A program made the translations under genes and the position numbers. This document shows positions 1 through 9,509 of a stretch of 63,291 nucleotides of DNA, one piece after another. The notes beneath the pieces are model-generated. The model did no database searches. It was not told the DNA's origin and saw only the letters and a list, made by a program, of their open reading frames with translations. Origin of the DNA: an uncultured Eubacteriales bacterium (GTDB taxonomy: Bacteria > Bacillota > Clostridia > TANB77 > CAG-508). The DNA is taken from the NCBI GenBank assembly GCA_948443845.1, contig CAOJUE010000011.1, positions 1 to 63,291 of the forward strand. The letters are read 5' to 3'. Position 1 is the stretch's first letter. Every line of letters begins with the position of its first letter.

Positions 1-38
1 TAATCTTAAAATAATTTTCACTTTTTAGGGTGTCCTAA

Positions 39-746
39 TCAAAAATTATTGACAGATTTTCGCTTCATTTCCTTCAAAATTTCCTTCTGTTTTTCGTCAA
101 TTCGATACGACTCTCTCATTTTCTGCAACGCTTTATTAAACGTAAACAAATCCAAATGATTTTGCGTTTGTAAATAATGCATCGCTTTTTCATTAAACTT
201 AATTCCAATCTCTGCAATTGTCCAAGCTACTGCCATTTTCACATAATATCCATCATGCGATATTGGGTCTAATCTTTCCAAAACTTGGTCAACATATTCT
301 TCTGTCAAATAATAATCTAACATCATAATAACCGCAAAACGCACGTCAAATTCTCGAGTAGAATTTAAGTATGGCAAAATAAAATCCCAGACTTTTGGCA
401 AATCCTTCGGTTTGATTTTTAGCGTTGGGCAAAATGTATCCGAAATTGCCCAACTATCGATTTTGGGCACAAACCATTTCATTAATTGTAATTTTTCCTC
501 AATTTCTATTTTGGCATAACCAATGACAAAACCTTGTAAAAGCACTTCTTCAAAGCAATTATAATCTGCATGTTTTAAAAATTCTTTCCAGTCATATTCT
601 TTGACAATTTTTTGTGCTAGCTTGCGAAGTGCTGGCACTCGAATGCCAAGCATTTTCTTTTTGGTGTCTGGACATAGTTTTTGATTGAATTTTTGATATT
701 CTTCGTCGGTTAGATTTTGTAATTCTTGTCTAATTTCATTTATCAT
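39..746 (-). CDS. DNA alkylation repair protein (AlkD-like HEAT-repeat glycosylase)
   Basis: This 235-residue protein matches the AlkD family of DNA glycosylases, which remove alkylated bases using stacked HEAT-like helical repeats. Family signatures visible are the early GIRVPALRKLAK-type segment (about residues 34-45), the KIDSWAISD segment (about 95-105), where the D and W sit in the DNA-facing groove, and the RFAVIMMLDYY helix (about 137-147). The length is normal for the family, so it looks complete. The start has a GGAG-type ribosome binding site. It is monocistronic and faces the window edge. It contains no in-frame CGG. Function is inferred from family resemblance only. Confidence 0.85.
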   Translation of the reverse strand: MINEIRQELQNLTDEEYQKFNQKLCPDTKKKMLGIRVPALRKLAQKIVKEYDWKEFLKHADYNCFEEVLLQGFVIGYAKIEIEEKLQLMKWFVPKIDSWAISDTFCPTLKIKPKDLPKVWDFILPYLNSTREFDVRFAVIMMLDYYLTEEYVDQVLERLDPISHDGYYVKMAVAWTIAEIGIKFNEKAMHYLQTQNHLDLFTFNKALQKMRESYRIDEKQKEILKEMKRKSVNNF

Positions 747-781
747 TTTTTGCTCCTTTTTCTTATTGTATAATATTTTGC

Positions 782-810
782 TTGCTATTTCAAGTGTCCT
801 ATGTTATAAT
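782..810 (+). promoter_or_regulatory. Sigma-A promoter of the first micro-ORF
   Basis: TTGCTA, a 17-base spacer and TATAAT lie 34 bases before the micro-ORF at 844. The -10 is a consensus match. Confidence 0.6.
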
Positions 811-843
811 TAGACTAATTTTATAGTCAAAGGAGGCTTTTTT

Positions 844-936
844 ATGCTAAAAAAGATTTGTGCGATTGGTACAGACATTACTTTAATGGTAATGTGGGTT
901 ATCATTATTGGCGTTATTCTTTTACAATTGGTATAA
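844..936 (+). CDS. Hydrophobic 30-residue micro-protein
   Basis: A 30-codon ORF starting MLKKICAIG follows a near-perfect ribosome binding site (AAAGGAGG, seven bases before ATG). After a short basic N-terminus the peptide is one hydrophobic helix (about residues 12-30), so it is probably membrane-inserted. It has its own promoter and does not overlap other genes. Size and composition resemble small membrane regulators or type I toxins, but no family is recognised. It shares the MLKKI start with the next micro-ORF, suggesting the two are related. Confidence 0.55.
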   Translation: MLKKICAIGTDITLMVMWVIIIGVILLQLV

Positions 937-939
937 AAA

Positions 940-968
940 TTGAGGTACTTTGCTACTAAAATTACTAT
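940..968 (+). promoter_or_regulatory. Promoter-like sequence before the second micro-ORF
   Basis: TTGAGG, a 17-base spacer and TACTAT precede the AAGGAGG site of the ORF at 1007. It is a weaker match than the promoter at 782. Confidence 0.4.
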
Positions 969-1006
969 ATTGTAATGTTACAATTTCAAGAAAGGAGGAT
1001 TTTCCT

Positions 1007-1153
1007 ATGTTGAAAAAAATTATCAAATTTTTTAGTGTTACTGAATCCAATAAAAATTGGGAAACTCCTGGGTAATATACTCTACGAGTTTTCATTGCAA
1101 TTTCCTGCATTGTTGTCATTTGGGAGCTAGTGTGTAGTGCAATATTTCATTAA
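1007..1153 (+). pseudogene. Micro-ORF split by an in-frame TAA
   Basis: An AAAGGAGG ribosome binding site precedes ATG at 1007. The frame runs 22 codons (starting MLKKIIKFF) to TAA at 1073-1075. The same frame then stays open for 25 more codons to TAA at 1151, and this second part is a clear hydrophobic helix (RVFIAISCIVVIWELV). Removing the internal stop gives a 48-residue protein with a basic N-terminus and one membrane segment, followed directly by a terminator. It is either a recent nonsense mutation, a readthrough gene, or a real 22-residue peptide. The break is a stop codon, not CGG. Confidence 0.45.
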
Positions 1154-1173
1154 TTTTTTTCAGTAACCCTCAG

Positions 1174-1209
1174 AAAAGCACTTCTCGAGCTTCGAGTAGT
1201 GCTTTTTTT
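1174..1209 (+). terminator. Intrinsic terminator after the micro-ORFs
   Basis: The arms AAGCACT-CTCGA and TCGAG-AGTGCTT form a hairpin followed by a T-run. Confidence 0.8.
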
Positions 1210-1217
1210 ATTAAAAC

Positions 1218-1241
1218 TTGACAATTAAAATATAGTATAAT
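1218..1241 (+). promoter_or_regulatory. Promoter-like sequence with a short spacer
   Basis: A perfect TTGACA and a perfect TATAAT are separated by only 12 bases. The elements are consensus but the spacing is not, so promoter activity is uncertain. Confidence 0.3.
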
Positions 1242-1247
1242 AAAAAC

Positions 1248-1332
1248 AAGAAATGACAATCCACAAACGTGGTTTGCCGGTTAATGTGAACACACATCGG
1301 ACCTGCAAGTACAGATGCGTGTTCGTTTTTTT
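1248..1332 (+). ncRNA. Putative small RNA ending in an intrinsic terminator
   Basis: No ORF with a ribosome binding site is present here. The transcript could fold a small hairpin (CCAC-AAAC-GTGG) and then a long hairpin in which GAACAC-CAT pairs with ATG-GTGTTC, with one mismatch and a 17-base loop, followed by T7. It lies between the micro-ORF terminator and the 3' end of the MFS gene on the other strand. It could be an orphan sRNA or an antitoxin-type RNA for the adjacent hydrophobic peptides. No known RNA family was recognised. Confidence 0.4.
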
Positions 1333-1427
1333 ATTCCTTATTCATAAATAGTTAGGGAAATCCCCAACCTTTTATTATATCACATTTATGTTAATTTGTC
1401 AACTTGACAAATCCAAAAATCGTGCTC

Positions 1428-2577
1428 TCATTTGAAATTACTAGATTGTAACAACCTATGAATTCCCAAGGTCGAACCAATCGACAGCATAAATATCACA
1501 TAAAATACATCGATGTCTGCAAAATAACTAATTAAGCTAAGTCCAGAAAATACAACTACTTCTGTGAAACACAGGCTCATTTGCCCAACGGTTGATAAAA
1601 GTGTGTTGTCTTCCTTGGATTCTTTGATGATGTTTTGGATATTCGTTTGTAGTGTTGTTTCGTAAACTTTTTCAAAATTGTCGCTAAGCGCTTTATTGAA
1701 TGCAATTGCCATTTTGTTTTTGGTAAATAGGAAAATTGCTGTTATGAAACTTTTTAGAATGGTTACAATATGGCTTGTTTTTCTTGTGTTTTTGTCTGTT
1801 AACTTTCCGAATTAATGTTACTGTTATGATTTGAATAAGCAAAGACACAGTAATAACGGCCGTAAATGCTACGAAATCCTGTAAAACAAGATAAATATAT
1901 AATGGCACAAATAATCTTTCGATGACATGATTGGTTCTTAGCGCATAAATTGCTTGATAATTATTTTTGCTTTTGAAGATGTATTTTATTGTTTCTTTTA
2001 ATACATTCTTGTTCATTATTTGAGGCTTATAGTCGACAATCGCTGTACAGAAATAATCCAGCACAAAAGCAATTGCTATCAACAAAAGAACGAGTGTGTT
2101 ATTTTCTGACACAATTCCCCAAGCAACCACAACACTTGCTAAAGCCTGTCCGCAAATACGAGCAATATTTCGCATACTATTGTATCTTCCACGATGCTCG
2201 CTTTCTACATATTGACTAGAAATTGCATCTTCTATTGGATTTGACAATGCTCCAGGTAGGCTCATAACAATTAAAAATAACAGTAGATTGTTTTCTGCTC
2301 CATTTTGAATCATGAAAATTCCTGCCATTCGCAAAAGATTTGCCAAAAGAGTACAACTTGCAATTCCATGTTTGGACGCTACTTTCAAAAACAACGGTGA
2401 GCACAATCCCATAATCCCAAAACGCAAACCATAAAGCAAAAGAATGAGATAGAGTGGCATTCCGTTTTTGTATAGCATCACAACACCAAATATGTCAATA
2501 AAGGAATTACCAAAGGCAAAGAAAAATTGGGTTAAATAGAGCCATTTGTATTGAATTTTGTAAAAATATTCCTTCAT
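1428..2577 (-). CDS. MFS transporter 1, needing a +1 shift at CGG
   Basis: Last gene of the export operon, starting at ATG 2577 just after the second MFS gene ends. The first 256 codons give helices typical of the N-terminal half of an MFS permease. An in-frame CGG at 1809-1807 follows; the zero frame then degenerates and stops. Skipping the C and reading GGA continues in the frame ending at 1428, adding 126 residues with further membrane helices and a normal MFS loop, for about 382 residues. Substrate is unknown. Two terminal neighbours are also MFS proteins, so the operon may need several permeases. The protein is predicted non-functional without the shift. Confidence 0.75.
1807..1809 (-). 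other. +1 recoding site: ATT CGG A (MFS 1)
   Basis: In-frame CGG at codon 257. The conserved frame resumes at GGA (Gly) after one skipped base. Confidence 0.85.
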
Positions 2578-2580
2578 TTT

Positions 2581-3798
2581 TTACGTGTATTCTTCCTTTC
2601 TAACATTTCGTAAAGCATATTTTTCGTTATCTTGCATTTCATTATTGAGTTCTACCGAATTTAGTTCGTATAAAATCAAAAGCATCGCAAAAACAATCAT
2701 CATAATCGTGGTATTTTCGATAAACGCCATTAAAATAAACAAACTTTGGCTAATCACTCTTCCGATAAATATTGAAAATTCTAATCCCACAAAATATTCG
2801 ACTTTGTATTGTTTCCTTAATTCTTTTTGATTGGATAAGTCAAATTGATTGTTGCTGTTAATCATTTCTGTTAAATTTTTCGAAATCGTTTGCAAAAAAT
2901 TAAATAAAACAACTGTAAGCATATTGCAATTTACAATCATTATAAAGAGTGATGTTACTGTAAAAATAGTTGAAATTTTGATATTGCGACTATAATTTTG
3001 TGGTTTCATAACTTTTGCAAACAACATTCCTAGTAATACTGTTACCATACTAAATACAGCGGTAAAAATTCCCAAACGAAAACTATTGGAAAATATTTTA
3101 ATGATGTAAATCATAACAATGCTTGAGAATGCTCCTTCAGAATAGGTTAATCCATTATAGATTTCCATTTTATACGATTTTCGAATGCTAATTTCTTTGT
3201 TTACAATCTTGCTATATTCTTTTAAATTTGTTTTATTTTCTGTTGGTAAATTGTTATCTTTAAATTGAAAGGACAAAACAATTCGAATTGCTACAATGGC
3301 TAGAACAATCAACACTGCATTTAAAAATCCTGCTGTAAAAATGTAAGTTCCCATAAAAAGTGGAAATATCATGTCGAGTATCGATTTAACTGCTGTATAA
3401 GTTCCCTTAAATTTAGCTCTTTCTTCATTGGCAATTCCATCTGATTCAAACATATTGTAAACGGAAAAATAAAATCCTTCTTCTAATCCATATAAAACTC
3501 CAACCAAGTAAATAAAATCGACTACTTTTTCTTTAAGTAGCAAAATCGTTAAAAAATACACAAAATCTAATATAATTCCAATTCGCAATAATGTTACACG
3601 ATGTTTGGATTTTGCGATGTTTCGCACACTAAATATGGTGAAAAATATAACCGCAACTGCTACTAATTTGTAAATTCCAAGTGGCAAGATGTTGCTATCA
3701 GATAATTCTAAAAAATACAGTACTAGAAAACTATCTATAAATGTTGTTAGTATACATTTTAGGACTCTTAAGTAAAATAATACTTTATAATTACTCAT
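2581..3798 (-). CDS. MFS transporter 2
   Basis: About 405 residues with repeated hydrophobic helices and short basic loops, as expected of a major facilitator permease. The start chosen is ATG 3798 (MSNYKVLF), which overlaps the TGA of the previous gene and follows GGAGG; a longer reading from 3843 would run into the upstream gene. It sits between two other MFS genes in the same operon. It has no in-frame CGG, so unlike its two paralogues it reads without recoding. Substrate is unknown; the family resembles putative drug or peptide exporters. Confidence 0.75.
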   Translation of the reverse strand: MSNYKVLFYLRVLKCILTTFIDSFLVLYFLELSDSNILPLGIYKLVAVAVIFFTIFSVRNIAKSKHRVTLLRIGIILDFVYFLTILLLKEKVVDFIYLVGVLYGLEEGFYFSVYNMFESDGIANEERAKFKGTYTAVKSILDMIFPLFMGTYIFTAGFLNAVLIVLAIVAIRIVLSFQFKDNNLPTENKTNLKEYSKIVNKEISIRKSYKMEIYNGLTYSEGAFSSIVMIYIIKIFSNSFRLGIFTAVFSMVTVLLGMLFAKVMKPQNYSRNIKISTIFTVTSLFIMIVNCNMLTVVLFNFLQTISKNLTEMINSNNQFDLSNQKELRKQYKVEYFVGLEFSIFIGRVISQSLFILMAFIENTTIMMIVFAMLLILYELNSVELNNEMQDNEKYALRNVRKEEYT

Positions 3799-5097
3799 TC
3801 GTTTTCTTTTTTTCCTCCACAAATTCAATATCTTCTTTGGCATATTGTTCTGGCTTTAAGCCAAATCTGGTTCGCATATAGTCTAAAATTAAAATCATCA
3901 AAGCAAGTGATATTAAACCTGCTATTAAAAATGCATTTTTGATGTTAATGACATTTAGCAAGAGTCCTCCTAAAACGGACATCATACTTGCTACTACTCC
4001 GCCAATAAATTCGTAGGCAAATGTAATTTTGTTTCTCATTTCTGGTGTACTAAAGTTTTTCAAATATTTGTATTCTAATATGTACCAAATTGATTTGGTC
4101 ATTTGAACGAAACAATACATTAATAAGATAATTGGTATTACTGCATTTCCCGAAAACCTTCGAACGATTACTCCGCACCAATAGATAACTAGAAAGATAA
4201 ACCAACGTCAAAAATGTCAAAAGTCGGTTTTTGAACTTTTTTTCCAATGTTGGAATTAAGTTGACTGAAACACCACCAATGAAGGTAAGAATTGCAAAAA
4301 TCATGGAAAATTGTTCTTCTCCGAATGCCTATGTCAGTTAGTAAATCGCCTTGATAGGTGTCAAAAATATCAATAATTCCATAAAAAACAGCACCAAATA
4401 ATATGTAAGATTTCATTCTTTTGGACTGAACAATAAATTTCATGGAAATTTTTAAGTCATTGGCATATTCTTTTACAATATTTTTTATTTTTCCATTTTC
4501 TATTTCTTCAGGCTCATAAATTTCCTTAAAAAAGAAAGATAAAATCGTGGAAATAAGAATAAATCCTAAGCAAATCCAAATAGGCAGAGCATTATTTACC
4601 ACAAACAAAAACCCCGCCATAAGTGACGCAATTCCGTCTAGAATATAATATAAGCTTCCACCTTTAGCATCTAATTTTGTATACAATCCATCTCCACCAC
4701 GTGTTGCAACCGAATCATAAACAAGATTGGATTCTGAAATTTGTTTCATGTTATAGCCCATTGAAAAAATCAAATTTGCTAAAATAACACTAATTGCTCC
4801 TGGCAAAAATAGCAATGATAAAACATAAAAAATCAGTAAAATATTCCCTAAAATGATACTTTTTCGTTTTCCTAATATATCACAAACAGCAACTGCTGGA
4901 ACATACATGGCGGTGCGAAAAACAATGTATAGACCGTTAATTAATAAAATTTCAGAGGCTGTCAAACCTTTGGTTATGGTATAAAATAAGAATTCGATGG
5001 AATAGAAAAATAGTAAATCCCATGAAAACATTTTGTAGATTGGGTAAATTTGGGCATTTCTTCTTCGAGCTTGATTTTGCTGTTTGGTTAATTTCAT
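3791..5097 (-). CDS. MFS transporter 3, with two +1 shifts at CGG
   Basis: Starts at ATG 5097, overlapping the end of the preceding ABC gene. The zero frame gives 258 codons of MFS helices, then CGG at 4323-4321. Skipping one base gives 49 codons (EEQFSMIFAIL, a helix) to a second in-frame CGG at 4175-4173. A second skip gives the last 127 residues. The result is a 434-residue, 12-helix-type permease with no other interruption. Each fragment alone is incomplete: the first lacks the whole C-terminal half. Both breaks are the same type (CGGA). Substrate is unknown; it is cotranscribed with two ABC half-transporters and two other MFS proteins. Confidence 0.8.
4173..4175 (-). other. +1 recoding site: GTG CGG A (MFS 3, second)
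   Basis: In-frame CGG in the frame set by the first shift. Reading GGA continues into a hydrophobic helix (GVIVRRFSGNAVIPI). Confidence 0.85.
4321..4323 (-). other. +1 recoding site: ATT CGG A (MFS 3, first)
   Basis: In-frame CGG at codon 259. Reading GGA gives GEEQFSMIFAI, a normal MFS loop-helix. Confidence 0.85.
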
Positions 5098-6797
5098 TGT
5101 TTAATCCTTTCTGGGTTAATTAGTTTATAATATTCGCCTTGTTTTTTCATTAATTCGTCATGCTTTCCTTGTTCGATGATTTTTCCGTCTGCCATTAAAA
5201 GAATTTTATCACAATCTTTAATTGTAGACAATCGATGTGCAATGATAAAACTGATTTTATTTTTCGTAATTTCTTGAGTTGCCTTTCTAACTAGCATTTC
5301 TGATTTATAACTAAGTGACGCTGTGGCTTCGTCCAAAATAATAATTTCTGGATCTTCAACCATAACTCTTGCAAAATTGATGAGTTGTTTTTCACCATTC
5401 GAAAACAAATCGGTTTCACTGTTAATTCTAGTTTGATAACCATTTTCAAGCGTCATAATTTTGTCATGTAAATTTAGTTTTTGGCAAATTGCAATCATTT
5501 TCTCTTCAGAAATTTGCTTTTTAGCATAATTGATATTTTCAAAAACTGTTCCGTCAAAAATCACAACTTTTTGCATAATATAGCCAATTTTGTCTCGCAA
5601 ACTGCGAATTTTGTAATGTTTATAATTTTCTCCGTTTATCAAAATTTGCCCATGTTCTAAATCGTAAAATCGGCATAGAAGATTGACAAGACTCGTTTTC
5701 CCACTTCCCGTTCTGCCGATCAAAGCCACTTTTTCATTTGCCCCGACTTGAAACGAAATTCCATTTAGCACGGTTTGATTTTCGTTGTACGCAAAATGAA
5801 TATCCTGAAATTCGATTTTTTTCACTTCTTCCAATTCGATGCCTTCTTCGATATTTTCTTCTTGCTTTTCCAAGATTTCTAAGATTTTTTGATAGGAAAT
5901 TCGACAAACATTTCGAATTTGAAATCCTTCAATAATCCATTTTGCATACGTTTCCGGCGACGAAATATATCTTGCCAAAATAACCAAAACGCCATAGGAA
6001 ACCATGCCTTCCAAAGCATCAATGCCGCTTAAAACAATGGTTGCCACCAAAACAAACGAAACAATGTAATCATATAAACAAGTATATTTTCTGATATTTT
6101 TTTCGAGTTGTTGAACATTTTTCTCGTAACTTTTAAGCAAATTTTTCAAATCAGCCATTCTTTGCGCCTGTATTTCCAAGGATTTAATCGTCTCAAATCC
6201 ATTGATTTGTTCATTGGAAAAATTCAAAATTTCGGCGTTGATTTTTCGTTTTTGCTCCGTAAATTGGAGCGATTTTTTATTGAAAATAAACGCAACTACA
6301 AAGCCGATGCAATAAATCAGCATAGCGACCAGAATAATTGGCACATTTAAGTACATCAAAACCGCCAATGTTCCAACTAATCGTAAAACACCGCCTGCGT
6401 AGGAACGGTCAATGCCATCCATATAATACTTGGCAACTTCTTTGGTGTCGTTTATCATATTTTCTAGAATGTCACCTGCTTTTAATGTGTCGATTTCAAT
6501 TTGTTTCATGTTTTGCAATTTTAAAAATATTTTTTCGCGATAATCGGCTGCAATGTCTTTTTCCATTGTGGTTTCTGAAAAATCTTCATAAAACGTCGTA
6601 ATCGCTCTTACAATATTGACAAAAATATAGGCAATTCCTAATTTTATGATTAACTGACGATTTCCACTTGGAATGGCATATTCGACCATGATAATCATAA
6701 AAGCAATAAAAATGACCACCATAATGCTTGTCAGGGTTCTTCCCAAAGTGGAATGAATGGCACTTTTTTTATAATTTTTAAAAATCTCTTGAAACAT
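5094..6797 (-). CDS. ABC exporter half-transporter A (membrane and ATPase domains)
   Basis: A 567-residue fused exporter. Residues about 1-330 form the six-helix membrane domain. The ATPase follows, with Walker A GRTGSGKT (about 375), a degenerate signature where LSGGQ reads FSNGEKQ, Walker B IIILDEATASL with the catalytic Glu, and the H-loop IIAHRLST. The weakened signature suggests it is the asymmetric partner of the ABC protein encoded just upstream at 6800-8564. Heterodimeric exporters of this type move drugs, peptides or lipids outward. It overlaps the next gene by four bases. It contains no in-frame CGG. Confidence 0.9.
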   Translation of the reverse strand: MFQEIFKNYKKSAIHSTLGRTLTSIMVVIFIAFMIIMVEYAIPSGNRQLIIKLGIAYIFVNIVRAITTFYEDFSETTMEKDIAADYREKIFLKLQNMKQIEIDTLKAGDILENMINDTKEVAKYYMDGIDRSYAGGVLRLVGTLAVLMYLNVPIILVAMLIYCIGFVVAFIFNKKSLQFTEQKRKINAEILNFSNEQINGFETIKSLEIQAQRMADLKNLLKSYEKNVQQLEKNIRKYTCLYDYIVSFVLVATIVLSGIDALEGMVSYGVLVILARYISSPETYAKWIIEGFQIRNVCRISYQKILEILEKQEENIEEGIELEEVKKIEFQDIHFAYNENQTVLNGISFQVGANEKVALIGRTGSGKTSLVNLLCRFYDLEHGQILINGENYKHYKIRSLRDKIGYIMQKVVIFDGTVFENINYAKKQISEEKMIAICQKLNLHDKIMTLENGYQTRINSETDLFSNGEKQLINFARVMVEDPEIIILDEATASLSYKSEMLVRKATQEITKNKISFIIAHRLSTIKDCDKILLMADGKIIEQGKHDELMKKQGEYYKLINPERIKQ

Positions 6798-6799
6798 GA

Positions 6800-8564
6800 T
6801 TATTCCTCGTTTTCTAGAATTTTATTTTGCGTCATTTCGATGATTTGCTTGTATTCTGGCTGATTTTCCATAAAATACGCGTATGTGTTCATCTGCATTT
6901 CTTTGTCATGAATGAAAATGACTTGATCACAAATCTGTGCGACATTGCTATCATGCGAAATAATAAGCATTCCTTTGTTGATTGTGATGATATTTTCTAG
7001 GATATTTCGTTTGGTGCGCGTGTCTAATTTGGATAGCGAATCATCAAAAATGATAAATTCATGGTTTGCCAAAATGTTTCTGGCAATTGCTAGTCTTTGC
7101 TTTTGTCCGCCAGATAAATTGTCTCCGCCGTTTTCAAGAATGGTATTGAAACCGTTTTCCATTTTTTGCACATCTTCGTAAATGTCTGCTACTTTCAGCG
7201 CCTGCTCCATTTCGCATTCTAGGATTTCTTGATTGGTGATATTTAGATTGCCCAAAATCGTGTCATGGAACAAATACGTATCTTGCAAAACAATTCCGAT
7301 GTAATTTCGGATGCTTTTCGCACTTACTTCTTTTAAGTTCGTGTTTCCAATGAAAATATCGCCTTCGTATTCATAAAATCCCATTAAGGCTTTGGCAAAA
7401 ACGGTTTTTCCAGAGCCGTTGTCTCCGACAATTGCAATGTTTTGCCCTTGTTTGATTTCTAAATTAATGTTTTCAAGGATGTTTTTCGTGCCTGCTTTTA
7501 TGGTTACATTTTGAAATACGATATTTCCTGCCAATTTTTTGTCTTGCTTTTCATTTGCATCTTCTTTAGTTTCCATTAAATTCGATAATTTTCGGTAAGC
7601 CACTAGAAATTGGTTGACATCTTTTAATTTATCAACAGTGTCATAAATATAATCGGATATTTTCGTGGCTAAGGTTAGCAAAATGGAGACAGTTGCTAAC
7701 GTCATTTTCCCTTGGACGACGAAAATTCCGCCAAGAAGCAAAATCACTGGTTCTTTGAAATTTCGGATGGTGTGTGTGCCAATTCCATAGACGGTTCTGC
7801 ATTTTCCAAGTTTGATATCTTTTTTGCGATAATCTTCGTTTACCTTTTGAAAGTTTTCAATTTCTAAGTTTCTTCGATTGAAAATTTTTTGCATTTTGGA
7901 ATTTTCTACGGTGTCTCTCGTTTTTTCAATGATTTGCTGATTGGCATCTAACGTGTCTTCTACCAGCGGTTTGGAGATTTTATAATACCAGATTGACAAC
8001 ATCACAATGAACACGCAAATTACCAAAACAAAAACACCAATTACCGCATTTAACTCGAAAATCTGGGCAACTGAAAAACTGACGATAAAAATCGTATCCA
8101 AAAATAAATTGAGTTGCGAATAAAAAAAGTCAGCATAAACCGTGGCGTCATTGTTCACTCTTTGAAGGACGTCGGAATGGTTGATTTGGCTGAATTGCCC
8201 ATATTCTAGTTTGGCAACATGGTTTAAAATCGTGTATTTTACGTTTCGATTGATTCTCAAATTAAATTTCATACTGATTTTGCTTCTCGCATATTGAAAA
8301 ATAAAAATCAAAGTATTGACTAGCACAAGAATTCCTGCCAAAATTAAAATTTTGGCAATCCCGAGAGTCGTTGTAAAACAAACTTCGAATCCATTGTGGA
8401 ATGGCTTCTTCTGCGCCCAGAACAACGCCGTCTAAGGCATACTGAATAAACATGGGAACATAGACATTTAGCCTAGAGCCCACCATCGTAAGAACTAAAA
8501 TGAAAATAATATATTCTTTTGTTCCTTTTAGCGTTTCTTTTAAAAAATTGTATTTTTTGTTCAT
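6800..8564 (-). CDS. ABC exporter half-transporter B, needing a +1 shift at CGG
   Basis: Start chosen at ATG 8564, with AGGTG nine bases upstream. The zero frame encodes the N-terminus and the first membrane helices, then reaches CGG at 8363-8361 inside the sequence NDS-CGG-G. After a one-base skip the frame reads GIAKILILAGILVL and runs to the end, giving about 587 residues, normal for the family. The ATPase domain has Walker A GDNGSGKT, a full LSGGQKQR signature and Walker B FIIFDDSLSKL with Asp in place of the usual Glu. Each half-transporter therefore has one degenerate motif, so the pair should form a heterodimer. Without the shift only about 75 residues would be made. Confidence 0.88.
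8361..8363 (-). other. +1 recoding site: TCT CGG G (ABC half-transporter B)
   Basis: The only site of the 15 with G as the fourth base. GGG (Gly) is read after the skip. Confidence 0.85.
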
Positions 8565-8576
8565 TTTCTTTGGCAC

Positions 8577-9410
8577 CTATATTTTAATTAAACTTCCCAA
8601 ATATTGCAGAGCTTCTTTTGTTTCTTCCTTGTTGAATCCCGCTGATGGTGTAAAAGTTAATTCACTAAAATAAATTTTTCCGTGAATATTGTATAAATCG
8701 ACTCTTACATGCTTAAAACCTTTCGATAAATCCGTTGCTATTTTTAGCATATTTTCCAAATTTTGTGGTTTTTCTATGATTTCGTTTGTAGCATATTCTG
8801 GTTTCAGATACTCCAGCTTTTTCCATTGCAAATCATAATAGTCAAATCTCAAATTTGTTTGACGATTTACACAAACCACAATGCATTCTGGTTTTCCATC
8901 AAAACAATAGATTTTATAATCTGCTGGCACTTTTCCAGCCTCGCCTTCGATAAATTCCTCGCAAATAATGCGTGGTTCTATGTATCGGTAATGATATTCC
9001 AAATGCTTTCTGGCAAAATTTCTTTTTAAAGAAGCATTTAATTTTTGTTTTACATTTTCAAAATCAAATGAATTTTTATCAGTACAAATAAACACACTAC
9101 CTGAATCATGATTGGTTTTCAAGACAAACTTTTCTGGCAATTTTTCAAAGTCAATTTCTTCTGCCTTTTGGTAGATGCCATATAACTTAGGCAATAAATC
9201 TTCATACCCTTTTTGTTTGATAAAATCTCGAACCAAATATTTATCCGTCAATTTTGCTTCCTTTTTTCCAATTTCTTTTATCATTAGATAATGAATTTTC
9301 TGGTTAAAATCCTGTGGATTTTTCAAATCTAATTCTTGTCCCATTTTCTGTTTATAATAAATTTTGTGAGCCAATGTTTTTGGAAAATAATATAATAATT
9401 TGGTGTTCAT
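8577..9410 (-). CDS. TupA-like ATP-grasp enzyme
   Basis: First gene of the export operon; start chosen at ATG 9410 (MNTKLLYYF), after GGAG. About 277 residues resembling the ATP-grasp family found in teichuronopeptide and capsule loci. Visible motifs are KTNHDSGSVF (ATP-binding strand-loop), CEEFIEG, DYKIYCFDGKPE and a late DLYNIHGKIYFSELTFTPSAG, where the acidic and Asn residues bind metal-ATP. These enzymes ligate an amino or carboxyl group, often on a polymer precursor. With two ABC half-exporters and three MFS genes downstream, it could modify the exported product. Product identity is unknown. Confidence 0.75.
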   Translation of the reverse strand: MNTKLLYYFPKTLAHKIYYKQKMGQELDLKNPQDFNQKIHYLMIKEIGKKEAKLTDKYLVRDFIKQKGYEDLLPKLYGIYQKAEEIDFEKLPEKFVLKTNHDSGSVFICTDKNSFDFENVKQKLNASLKRNFARKHLEYHYRYIEPRIICEEFIEGEAGKVPADYKIYCFDGKPECIVVCVNRQTNLRFDYYDLQWKKLEYLKPEYATNEIIEKPQNLENMLKIATDLSKGFKHVRVDLYNIHGKIYFSELTFTPSAGFNKEETKEALQYLGSLIKI

Positions 9411-9438
9411 TTTTCGTTTCTCCTTTTCTTCCATTTTT

Positions 9439-9467
9439 ATTATACTAATAATGAAAAAAATGTGCAA
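9439..9467 (-). promoter_or_regulatory. Promoter of the export operon
   Basis: TTGCAC, 17 bases, then TATAAT, reading leftward toward the ATP-grasp gene. Confidence 0.75.
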
Positions 9468-9470
9468 GAA

Positions 9471-9507
9471 AAAACGACAGAAAATGTAAATTTTGTGTCG
9501 TTTTTTT
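9471..9507. terminator. Bidirectional intrinsic terminator
   Basis: Long hairpin with ACGACA and TGTCGT arms plus an A/T-rich inner stem, flanked by A6 and T7. It ends the 9510 gene on the minus strand and insulates the export-operon promoter. Confidence 0.8.
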
Positions 9508-9509
9508 GA

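Noticed and set aside
1989..2219. Plus-strand and other long ORFs opposite the known genes
   Set aside because: They lack ribosome binding sites and family matches, and are antisense shadows of minus-strand genes.
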